NCBI RefSeq assembly: GCF_017654505.1
Contig: NC_054543.1
Coordinates: forward strand, 27,968,525 to 28,032,524
Reading direction: 5' to 3'
DNA: 64,000 nt
Source: Polyodon spathula
Taxonomy: Eukaryota; Chordata; Actinopteri; Acipenseriformes; Polyodontidae
Of this stretch, positions 37,187 through 48,479 are shown piece after piece. Made by a program: the position numbers and the translations under genes. The notes under the pieces are model-generated. The model saw only the letters and a program-made list of their open reading frames with translations, had not been told where the DNA came from and made no database searches. Within the stretch, counting starts at the first letter, position 1. Every line of letters starts with the position of its first letter.

Positions 37187-40100
37187 ATGTCCTTCACAGT
37201 GCGATCCTCAGTCGCCCCCCGCTCATTCTCCAGTATGAGCATCTCCTCCGGGATTTCAATCCAGAGTGCCCTTCGCTCCGGCGCCGCCAGCATGTTCACT
37301 GGGGCCGATGGAAGGGGTTCCCGGATCTCGGTGCCCATTATCCGGGCAGTTAGCAACAGTCTGAGCAGCTGTCTGGATCTCAACGCTGGGAGCTCTGCTC
37401 TTCTCTGCAATAATGAAAAGGAAACCATGCAGGGTCTCAATGGGCGCCTGGCTGGCTACCTTTCCAAGGTGCGAGGACTGGAGGAAGCCAACAGCAGACT
37501 GGAGGAGCAGATCAAGGAGGTCATGTCGAGGAGAGCACCCACCGAAAGGGACTGGAGCGCCTACGAGAAACCGCTGACAGACCTCAGGAAACAGGTACAT
37601 ATTTGATTGTGTCACCTACCAGCCCTGACTGCTACCTCCGTCCACGCTACAGTATAAAGTGGAAATTACAATTCCCGCTCTGAATATTTTTTCAGAAATA
37701 TTTGTAAATGTATTTCATTTTTTTTACGCACAGATTGAGAGCTGAAACAGAATTAAATATTATTTGAAACTGGCACGCGGAATGTGCAGCTGTGCAGTTA
37801 AAGAAAACTAAGCAGACATTTGTTTATTTTTTTTTAATCAGAGGCAAGTAATATATTGATCGAGGTTTGTTTATGACACATTAATCAAAACATTTTTTTT
37901 TTAAAAAAAAAGCGTGAATTTTGCATTTCAGTGAGTAAGACTTGCATTTTTTACCATCACTTGTATTACCGTTAGTTATTTTCTTAAACCTTTAAATTAA
38001 AGTAATTGTTTCTTTTTTAAAAAAAAAAAAAAGTATATCAGTGTGTGTTAAAAATGGTGTGCAATCTGAAATGATCAGTTTTCACGCTGACGGACCCAAA
38101 TTTTAGTGCCGTAAAATGAGCAATTTGCAGTATGTTTTATTTTTAAGAAGAAACGCTGCCACTGTTTTTTTTTGTTGTTGTTGTTTTTTTTAAAGAGGGA
38201 AGCGTGTTAGTATTACTGTTATGAGAAAAAATGAACTAGGGTAATATTAGAGGTGTTGATAAGGTAGGGAAAAGCCACTCCCTCGCATAGATACATCGGC
38301 AATCTGAGTTCTCAAAACATTTTCCTATCGTGAACAAGTACGAGGTTTAATACCTAATGAGACCTGTTTCCCTGCTATAGCAAATTTTGTTATGCATTTA
38401 TTTATTTATGGATACACGCCGCTTCTATATTGTAAATCAACAGCATAAGAAACAAACACAGAACTACGTTATTATATTAAACATAAAATATACTGCTTTT
38501 TTATTCGTTTTTTGAACGTATGAAAAAAAAGCAAACAAACAAATAATTACATTCTTAAAACATTGTTTTTTCATAGTAGACCTACCACACAGAGTTAAAC
38601 ATCTGAAGTGTGGTTTCTGACAAATATCACACCTGGACAAAATGCAGTAGGCTACAGCTTTCTGCTTTTGTCAAATACAATAATACATAGTGGATAGTTA
38701 ATAACAAACTATTGCCTTTGGGGGCAGTGTTATGTTACCATATAAGTATTACTGTACATACTTTGGATTATGTTTTATAAGACCAAAACATAAGCAAGAC
38801 CCCACTTAAAAGAACAACTGTTGCATTGTTCCAATGCCTGTAGCTGGATGTAACTGGCCTCCTCTTCCCCTGCAGGTCAGCGACATGGCTCTGGACAATG
38901 CCAGGCTGGTCCTGCAGATTGACAATGCCAGGCTGGCAGCTGATGACTTCAAAGTAAAGTGAGTTTGATTTGAATCTTTTTGATCGATTTGTTTTACAAA
39001 ACAACCTTTACGAGGCTGTGCTTCAGTAGGTGTGTAGTGAATGCAGGGTGAATTAAGCTTACAATATCAATTGGTACAGCTTGAGCAGATTCAGAGCTGG
39101 CTTGAGACACTGGGTTTGGCGTCTGTTAGACGCTGTGTAGATCGTCTAGTCACGGCATGTATTGCAGTCTTGAATGAATTATTTTTGCATTCAAACCCCA
39201 AATGCACTTTTTATTACCAGGATATATCATGTGAAAAATTAATCCTTACAAAATATATACTGTAAACATTATGGGTTACATTTATTTAAGTTTTTTTAGA
39301 GGATTGTGCAGCACCAATGAATCACCATGAATTACATAAACCACATATTCTTGGTTTAAAAAAGTTGTTGATGCAATCAGTGGTTGATTTATCCTGGTAT
39401 AGGTTGATAAAACCAGGCCTTTAGCGTCTATAATCTCCCTGATGCATTTGCTCCCCCTGCAGGTGGGAGGCGGAACTGGCCATGAGGCAGGGGGTGGAGC
39501 AGGACATCGGTGGACTGCGCAAGATCATTGATGACACAAGCATTGGCCGCATGCAGTTGGAGAACCAGATTGAGTCCCTGAATGAGGAACTGACCTTCCT
39601 CAAGAGGAACCACGAGGAGGTAATGCTCTAAATATGACTCCTGTTTCAGTGCATTCAGAATTAGTTCCTTTTCATATCTGGATTCCTTATAGAATCCAAA
39701 TGGATTGTTTTTCAGTATTCCAATTGCATTCATTAAACATTCTTTCAAGATAATTGGCATATTTTGTTTCCGTGGCAGGTTTTCTTAATGTCAAAACAAA
39801 TCCTTCTGGTATCTATTCTGAATTCAGTTTGAATACAGTAGTAGTCCTTTTGAATGAATGCTGTTCAAATAGTTTTGTGGAGTTACACCAAAGTGTCCTC
39901 GGCTCACCGAGCACCAGCGACTCCTGTGGTCTGTCCTCCAACGCTGTAGCTCTGAGGTAGCTGCATGGTTTTTCTCAAAATATATTTTATTGTTACACCA
40001 GAGACAGTTTTGTAGCTTTTAGGATAACACAATTTTATCCTGTCTGAAGTGTTATGAACGAACTTATAAGGGACATTCATGTATTCAAATCAGTTACTAA

Positions 40101-43100
40101 CCATTTCCTGTCGCTCTTGCCCCTCTCACAGGAAGTGGCCAGCATCCAAGCCCAGATCTTGGACTCCAGTGTCTCTGTGGAGGTGGACGCCCCCAAGGGT
40201 GTGGACCTCGGTGAGACGATCGCAGAGATCCGCAGCCAGTATGAGATGGCTGTGCAGAAGAGCCGCGAGGAAACTGAGGTCTGGTACAAGAACAAGGTAA
40301 GAGAGCACAAGACCTGGCTATGAAACTGGGGCCAAAATGGGAGAGACGGAGTCACTTGTAAAGATCCATATAAGTTTACCATGGTAAATTTAGGCCAGGG
40401 GTGGCCAAAGTTGGCCCTTCCAGTCATTGTCTTTGTTCCAACTCTGGTCTAAATTGTTTAATTGAACCAATTAAATTAAACCTCCATCCAAACATTAAAG
40501 TAGTTAATTGTCTCATATTTATCTTGCAATCTCGATATAATAATTTTTTTTTATTGTAAATTAGCCACCATAAATGTTACCAAAAATGCTTCTGATGAAC
40601 CTTTGATCAAGGCATTTTATTGGAACTTTGCCAGTGCTTTCATCACGCTGGCGTTTGTGGTCATAGTTGAATTTCCCATCATTTGACCCTTCTGCATTAA
40701 TACAATATGTTATGCTTTAACAATGGTAAAATGCAGTTTTACAGCAATTAGACAATGTTATCCAAGGTAAAAGAAAAAGTTTGTGTTAATAATATGAAAA
40801 CACCATTGAAATGGCAGTGATTAAATGCATTACAGGTGGAAAAGAAATACAGAGTGTGTAGCCTGACAATTGTAACTGAATTATATAGAGTAGCATAATA
40901 CAGTTCTAGTAAAGTTATTATTGTTAGAAAAAGCTGTAGAATACTTCAATGCTGTGTTTCTTTGTGAAGCTTACGAAATACATTGTAAAAGTGCTGCACG
41001 TATTCAGAGTTACCTCTGTTTGTGATGCAGTTTGAGGAGCTGTCCACAGAGGTCACCCAGAACACAGAGGCTCTGCAGTCAGCCAAGATCGAACTGAATG
41101 ACCTACTCCGGCAGAAACAGGGGCTGGAGATCGAACTGCAGACATTGCATAACACGGTGCGATTTACCTACGTCTTACATTCTACTGATAGCTAAGAGAC
41201 TGAGCAGATCAGAGTTAGTGGTGGTCTAACCCCTATTTCTTGATTTTTGTGTGCTTTTTTTAAAATAGTGTGACAATTTAAGATTTAAGAATCTAAAAGA
41301 AGATACATTATTAAACATAATTTGACTCGCACTTCAAAGTACTCAGTAAGCCTGTAACAACAAAATACAACCTTTCTGAGGAATACAGTGTTAGTAGAAT
41401 TCTAAAATCTATTGGGCAGTCAAATAGTAGTGAAAAATTGTAAAAATTATGGGGAGGTAAAAATGGCTGCAGTTTTAAGTTCAAATCAAAAACAAACTGC
41501 AAATGATACAGAATTAGCAAAAAGATGCATGTAGGAGTTCACTGATTACCCCCCTGAGCTGTATACTGTGGCTCGTGGTGTGATCTCTCTCTAACCCTTG
41601 TTCTTCCAGAACTGCTCGCTGGAGGACACACTGCACGATGTAGAGAACCGCTACAACATGGAAGTGAGCAAGCTGAATGAGGCTATCAGGCGGCTAGAGG
41701 ATGAGCTTGGGCAGGTGCGCACCACCACGGAACGCCAAGCCAACGACTACGCCATCCTGCTCAACATGAAGATGAAACTGGAGGCCGAGATTGCTACCTA
41801 CCGGCGCCTCCTAGAGGGCGAGGAAGAGAGGTGAGAGGCAGGCAGTTCTCTAAGTCACAACCTAAGATACAGTCAACACATCACTAAAATGGAAGTACAG
41901 TTCTCAAGCTCTCTTTTTAAAGACTAAAGCAAATACATTTATTATTGCTATTTGCTATACTTGTTTCGAATACCTAGTTAGGAATGAACCACACTTCATG
42001 AAAGTAAGCTATTTAAACTGTAGCTTGCCCCATGTTTTTCATGTGGTTTCCTAGATGCGGATGCTGTAATTATGGGTACTGGAATTCACCCCTTCGCTAG
42101 TTTAAGTTCTAACAAGTACATTGTTGGAAAATGCTGGAATAGCTTTGGCATTAGCAGGTCATGAAAAGGAACAGAATCTAAGAAAGTTTTGTAAAGAGAA
42201 ATGGCTGTTGGGCTCATCAAGGCTCTTCCCTTGTTTGCACACCATTCACTGCTACTTAGCGGATATAATTGAATAAGGTAGTGTTTTAGATCCCGCCAAG
42301 TCACTCGGTTGGCCATGCAGAAGGACAATCCATTCCTTGTTATCTGATAAACTGTCATATTTACATTGACAGAGTAGGGTTCTACAGAACTGTAGTCAAT
42401 CATAGCCAGTAGCACACCACTACAGCCAAACTGCTAAACTCATAAACATTTTCATTGTCAGACAATGGTATAATGTTTTTACTGAAAGTCCATTGTGGTT
42501 GATTTGCCATTTTGCAGTACTCTTGGTGGTGGCTGCTGTCTGCACTCTGATCAAATGACATTCCATAATTTCCTTTCACTATTTCTTCGCCTACTGGATA
42601 ATTCTTTGCACAAACTCTCATTTTGGTGTTTTTTCACTGTATTTCTGCTGAAATATTTACATATTTACAGTATTTAAATAAAAAATGTGATAAACATTTA
42701 AGCAGTAATGATCACAATTTTTGATTGTTGTATTACATGGCACATGTTTAAAGCAGATTTTTTTACATGTTCGTGTTAATCTTACTCTTTCACCTTAGAG
42801 ATCACAGCGTCTTCTTGTCTATAACTGACAAGAAGTACCCAGATGTTTAGCCATTGCTGTTCTTTCCCTACTGGTATTCTGCTCCTATATCTTTTGGTTT
42901 TCTTGTAATGCAGGAAAAGCTTACATACTGTGGAAAAAACTAGAAGATATAATATCAACACTATGCCATCCCTTAGAAATGACAGCACTGTCGTTATACA
43001 TTAGTTACACAGTCAGAGCACATGCTTCACCTTTTCTTGCAGAAGGCATGTTAATCAATCAGTCAATCTTTATTTTATATAGTGACTTTCATAGTGGACC

Positions 43101-46100
43101 ACCATCACAAAGCGCTGTACAAGATGCAGTATCAACAAGAAAATCCACAATACTTTAAATACAAAGAAATACATAATACCTGATATACAGTAAAACAAAA
43201 AAAGGAAAAAAAAAACAAAACAATACATAATACATTAACTACAGTGGAAAGTGCATAATACGTGATAGTAGCATAATACATGAAATAGTACATTAAATAC
43301 AGTGGAAAGTACATAATACATGACTGTAGCAAAATACATAAAATAGTACATTAAATACAGTGGAAAGTGCATAATACATGTAATAGTAGCAGCAACACAG
43401 CAGCTAATAGCAGATATCAGGCTTAAAGAGCATGGAAAGCAAGAGAGAACAGGTGGGTCTTGAGAGTTGATTTAAAGCGAGCGACGATGGGAGCATCACG
43501 CACCAAAGCTGGAAGAGAGTTCCAAAGAGTCAGAGATATGAAGCTAAACATCATTCCATTCAACCAAACATATTTTTTGTTTGTTTGTTGTTCTGCAGAG
43601 CTGAGCCACTGCTGCCAGTGAATGCGGGTGAGTGTCTTGAGAAAACGGTTTGTTTCTTTATTGAAGTAACAGTTGCTAACAAAACTGTTCCATTCATTTT
43701 CTCCACCATGCGCACCCATTAGTTATAGCAGTCTCAAATGTGAAGTTGTGAAAGAAAAGTGTTTTATCAAACTTGTATTTTCATTTTAAATCATGGTTAC
43801 AGAAACCTCACGTTTTTGTGGTTCATTTCACCATGAGGGTACAATTATCCCACACCTTTACTGATTTCTTTCCTGTCAATAGTCATTCAGCTGCTTCCCC
43901 ATGTGAATGACCTGCTTTCAGTGAGCCAAAAGACTGGGGTGAAGGAGGCAGTAACAGACTTCCTGGAAAGCAAGGCAAGCAAACTGGGATATTAGTGTTG
44001 TACCAGGGTGTCTGTTTTAAAATAAAATGCGTGTTTGCTATAACACTAATCCATTAAAAACCACATATTTGAGACCTACATTGCCACGGAAGTGCAAAAT
44101 AGCTGAGATGTATGGAATTATTTTGTTAGCTACAATTAGTTTAAGAGATTTACATTTGATTTTATTCAGCCCAGTCAGAAAGCTGTGGATAAGTTAAGTG
44201 TCTGTTAAGTGCCTGTCAGTCAAATTTTATCTATATGAAAAGTTGTGTTATTCAAAAGTTTACATGCTTTATTATAAACTTAAATGGATATGACTAAATA
44301 TCAACGTCAGGCAGTAGGATGTGCTTTTCTTCTTGGGGACTGTGGCAAAGTGGCAATTAGTAGCAGGTGCGATGCTGGTGCAGTAATCCCAAGAAACAAA
44401 CAGACAACAAAGTACAGGTGAAATGGTTTGATTAATGGTTATTAATCCAATGGTCTGATGACCAACCAGCAAATAATAGAGCTGGCAATATACAACAGTG
44501 TATATTGCACAGTAGTGAAAAGGGTTGCAGTCCCATAAACAATAAGCACGGAACTAAACACACACAATTAGACACACACACATGATCAAAAGCGAGTGCT
44601 CTCAGTGCTTGTGGTGAAGTACAATATAATGCGTGCTATATTTGTGAACAAATGGTGATAACAGTGTTAACCGTGACTATAGTGCAGTGTTGATCTGGTT
44701 TTGTGCTGGCCCATGGTGACAGCTCCGGATTTGGCCGTCTGTTGATTTAACAAACAAGACAATTACTAACAACACGGAAAACACAAAATACTTTTACAAT
44801 GCTTTCTCTGCATCTCACAAGGCCCTTCGTTTCTCAGTATGAACCAAGTGAAGGAAAAGATTTATGATCTCTATTGCTTACAGCTGCTATCTTGTGTACC
44901 TTCCGGGTCAATACTGTAGCGATCTCGGTTGCCGCAGGCAGGCGCATCACATAGGGCGAGGGAATCAACACAAAGACGGAGGGCGGGCGCGAACCTGAGA
45001 CCTCTTGCACTAAAGCACAACGCCGATACCACTGTACAAAAGAGCCAGCTCCTTTGCAAGGAGTGTATATCAGGCTTATGTCATTGTATGTGATTACGTC
45101 ACCTACCAGCCCTGCTGCTGCCTTCCCCCGTGCACGCTACAATACGTTCCTGCAACGAAGTCTCACCTTCTTCCAGGCTGACCGACTTCCCAACCCAGGA
45201 AATGAACTTTCAGCCCAGCCTATCCAAAGACTTCCCCTTTCGCTACTTAGCAACCTCACAGGTCGGGAGGGAGAATTCCAACCAGAACTCATTATATTTC
45301 TGTCACAGGGACCTTAAAGGTTTATTACTACAGACATGCATGTGAGAGGAAATTTTAGCAGCCACTCATCTAACAGAAAGGAACATTATCATGGATTCTG
45401 ATTATGGGAACTATCACTTCTAATGTTTTTCAACTCTCGCTTACTTGGAGTCTCTAACCTGTGTTTTGAAGTTTCTGTGAAATGTATCTGGGAAAAAATA
45501 GCAGCAAAATGATATTGTATAATGCAGTTGTATGAAAATAATAGAGGCCATTATAAAGCCAGGGTCAAAAGCAGCACACTAGTATAAATTAGAGAACAAT
45601 AATCCTGATCATTGCATGAACACGTGGGGACAATTTCACTGTCTGGGTGAAATGACAAAAGAATACCTGAAATACGCTACTTAAACCTTGAGTAGAACCT
45701 AATGGATAATGAAAATACTGCACAATTGAGACCTGCATAACCAATTGAGGTGCACAAGTGAGATTTATGGAATTAAACAACTACTTTAATATATACCCTA
45801 TCCTGTTAGAAAACATTTCTGTCCATTCACCATCTTGGTAGCTGGCTAACTAGTTTTCCGCATATGGGATTCAATAATAAAGCTATGGGATAAATACATC
45901 TAAAGTACATATAGAACAAGATTTATGCTTCATTTAAAATTTATTCGGTTGACTACTATACATTTACCACTCAAAAACTCTTGACATCCCCAAATTGCAC
46001 TATTCCACACACCCTACAATGGCCTCAACCATTGACACGAGAAGATGTTTGCCAACAACAGAACAGCATCTCCTTATGTCAGTGGTGGTCCTGGTATTCT

Positions 46101-46255
46101 TTCTGCCATGTAAATGAAATGCAATACTCACATTTCCTTTCCTTGTATTTGTTTCAGAGCCTCAACAGCACACTATTAGGAGGGTGGTGGTGATAAACCA
46201 GGAGCTTGTGGATGGGAAGGTTGTTTCTCAGAAAGAGGAGGAGATCGAGCAGTAA
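37187..46255 (+). CDS. krt18-like: Type I keratin, K18-like, eight coding exons
   Basis: This is the acidic partner of the keratin heterodimer. Coding exons are 37187-37594, 38876-38958, 39463-39619, 40132-40296, 41031-41156, 41610-41830, 43599-43627 and 46158-46255. Sizes of exons 2-6 (83, 157, 165, 126, 221 nt) are the standard type I pattern, and all phases close to give 428 residues, near the 430 of human K18. The head begins MSFTVRSS and contains GSRIS. Coil 1 starts with [15 protein letters not shown] (78-92). [18 protein letters not shown] in exon 4 is typical of K18-type coil 1B/2 linkers. The rod ends with [10 protein letters not shown] (376-385). The tail has a VDGKVVS block and finishes at 46255. 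Human K18 has seven exons, so the small 29-nt exon 7 is closer to other type I genes. Start: the first ATG after a TATA box, in good context. Confidence 0.94.
37603..37655 (+). repeat. Right-end fragment of the TGTAGCG...CGCTACA element
   Basis: GTCACCTACCAGCCCTG and CCACGCTACA match the right end of the 44915-45141 element. It starts 8 bases inside type I keratin intron 1. Confidence 0.65.
43055..43560 (-). mobile_element. LINE 3' end (L2/CR1-like)
   Basis: On the - strand the end of a reverse-transcriptase ORF is readable ([20 protein letters not shown], then [11 protein letters not shown]), the usual C-terminus of L2/CR1-type LINEs. It is followed by a short 3' region at 43060-43130 shared with 3.42 kb. 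It lies about 40 bases upstream of keratin exon 7. Confidence 0.7.
44341..45307. mobile_element. Solo LTR with GGGAC target duplication
   Basis: It starts TGTGGCAAAGTGGC and ends CTGTCACA. GGGAC occurs directly before (44336-44340) and after (45308-45312). No internal coding region. It lies in type I keratin intron 7 and carries a nested 227-bp element. Confidence 0.75.
44915..45141 (-). mobile_element. Nested 227-bp TG...CA element with a tRNA-like box
   Basis: It begins TGTAGCGATC and ends CACGCTACA, so the ends are inverted copies, and ATAC flanks both sides. On the - strand TTTTGTACAGTGG and AGGTTCGCGCCC resemble A and B boxes of a tRNA-derived promoter. It could be a SINE or a very small LTR/TRIM. 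It interrupts the 44.34-45.31 kb LTR, so it is younger. Confidence 0.6.
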
Positions 46256-46470
46256 ACTAACACAAGCCCTGCTCCTTCTATGATTAACCTCACATGGGTT
46301 TATTTATTTTTTTAATAAATGCTTTTTACTGCCTCTGCGCAAGGCTAATGTTATGCTTAAACGGTAGTGTTTGCCTTTTTTAAAATAACATAAGTTTGAT
46401 ATGGTCATGTTTCAGGTGTTTTTATTCATGTGTGCCGTGTTCTTAGCAATAAAGATGGGGTTCAACTGAT
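46256..46470 (+). terminator. krt18-like: Type I keratin 3' UTR with two AATAAA signals
   Basis: AATAAA occurs at 46314-46319 and at 46448-46453 after the stop. The second is followed by a TG-rich stretch, so cleavage near 46470 is likely. Confidence 0.65.
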
Positions 46471-47160
46471 ACATGTCTGTCTTCCTTTCATTATTCTCTA
46501 AATAGTGCACAGCTCATGCTGTATTTTAAAGCCACAGCATCTCAAAAATGAAATTCCTTTGGGTGTGTTTACATTTACTACACTGTTTACTGCTTTGTGT
46601 GCAGTCCTGTTTGTTTACATTCCCCCAAGGTAGTTTTGAGTTTAGAGACATAAGCTTACTCCCCCTTACCACTGTAGCAGCTTATACTGTAAGCCAGACA
46701 GACCTGCTCTTGTGATTACTTGCAGCAATAGTAGGTTATGAATTACATATTCAAGCACAGAAGGCAAAACTAACTAGAATGCAGTCTTTTTCAGAACAAA
46801 AATCAAGTATTCCTGAAGTGAAAATGTAAGAGGAATGATATCTTTGACACAACGGTTTATACATCTCAAAGTGTGTGGTCTGTATCATTGGTGGAGTTTC
46901 CATGCGTGTTTTCTTTTACCTCGAGGCATCTGCTCGTGAAAAATGTCTTGTGTAAAATGTTTTTGGGTTTCCGTTCGCTCAGTTTATTTTACTCGAGTAA
47001 ACCGGGCTTTTCACACAACGTCATGCAAGTGAAGGGGAAAGGTGGGGGGTTAATATGTAAATTAGCTTTGTGTAAAGTACTCGTGCTGTTTTTGAAGATT
47101 ACTAGTGAAATTTTGTGAAAATGTGGTTTCCATGCACAGAGAACTGGTACACGAGTGAAT
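46471..47160. other. Intergenic sequence downstream of the type I keratin
   Basis: No gene or clear element recognised. Confidence 0.5.
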
Positions 47161-47164
47161 CTAA

Positions 47165-47485
47165 ACCAGCGGTGTCAAACTCAGTTCCTGGAGGGCTGCA
47201 CTGTCTTCTGGCTTTCGTTCCAACAGAGCTCTCAGTTACCTAATTTTTATAACTGCACAAATTTAACACTTCTCTCAGGCCATAAAATGTTTCATAGGTA
47301 GTACATTGAATCGTGCCATGAAGTGAATTTTTAAATCCATCAACTGTAAAAGAATTTGAAAAATATTACATATGTCAAATTCAACATATAATTAGATCAA
47401 TTCTGTTAATGGAGAGCTTAAGTTGGAATGAAAACCAGAAGACCCTGCGGCCCTCGAGGACTGGAGTATGATACCTCATGCCTGG
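47165..47485. mobile_element. hAT-like MITE with inverted ends
   Basis: The left end CAGCGGTGTCAAACTCAGTT plus CCTGGAGGGC is mirrored near 47450-47485 by GCCCTCGAGGACTGGAGTAT. No ORF. Related ends appear at about 40.40 and 57.84 kb. Confidence 0.55.
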
Positions 47486-48017
47486 TTGTTTAATAATGTG
47501 TTTTACTGCTCTTGTCCAAATTGTTTTTCAAATGTCATTAGTGGGGTGTCATGTCGTTAGTAGTGAATACTGTTTCAACTCATTTATCTTACGACTCATT
47601 AATTAAAAATTAACTCAGAGGTATAAAATGAAACTGACCAACAGGTACTGCAGAACACCATGGCTGAAAACCGGGGGATATATATATATATATATATATT
47701 TCCCTTTCATTCAGGCAATAAAGCATATAGGGGATCAGGTGATGCTGCGTATACTACCCTGGCTTAGAAACCCTACCAGTCCGGATGGCTGACAGCTGCT
47801 GAGGAAGCATTCACTACGCCTGGGCAAATATGGGTAGTGGGCACTTGAATGGGAGGTGGTGGATACTGATGAAACGGACTGAAGTGCACCATTAGTTTGT
47901 TCCCAAAATTTCCACTGCCTGCTGTATCCTGCACAAACTCTTGTCAACAACAAAATGAGGTGTTCAGGAATCAGTGGCTGCCTGCAAGACAGATGGGGAA
48001 GGTTATCAGTGTTGCCA

Positions 48018-48163
48018 AGTCTCTCTAGAAAGAAGTGGTACTGCCTTTCAAAACAAGCCCAAAACAACCACAACCCATGTTAAAGTGGGTGTTTATGCAA
48101 ATTACAACTCTCATAAAAACAAGCCCAATTCCGCTTATTATAAGAGGACTTGGCAACTTTGAA
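48018..48163 (+). repeat. Short repeat with GTTGCCAAGTC inverted ends
   Basis: GTTGCCAAGTC opens and GACTTGGCAAC closes a 146-bp unit. A truncated reverse-oriented relative lies at about 49800-49935. Family not identified. Confidence 0.6.
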
Positions 48164-48479
48164 GGTTACCTCAGCCGCCAGTTTCAATTGGACAGCAGCG
48201 ATCTGAGGAAGTCTGTCCTGTCAGAGATCCTCTTCTTTCTTTTAAGTTCTGTTGGATTTACTGTTGTGCCAAATATTAATGATGCAAACAAATAAAACAC
48301 AATCAATATGTTAATTTGCAATTTGATTTGGTCTGTTCTGAGAGGGCATCAACAACTCATTGGTATATATGTTGCACTGTTTTGGGCGATCGAGCTAGCT
48401 CATGACATCCAGTTCACCAACTATATTTCAGGAGTTCGGGACAAACACCAATCACAGAATGTTTTAGTACAAATATTTA

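Noticed and set aside
44985..45060. Functional tRNA gene on the - strand
   Set aside because: The A- and B-box-like motifs lie inside a dispersed TG...CA element, and I could not fold a convincing cloverleaf with matched stems.
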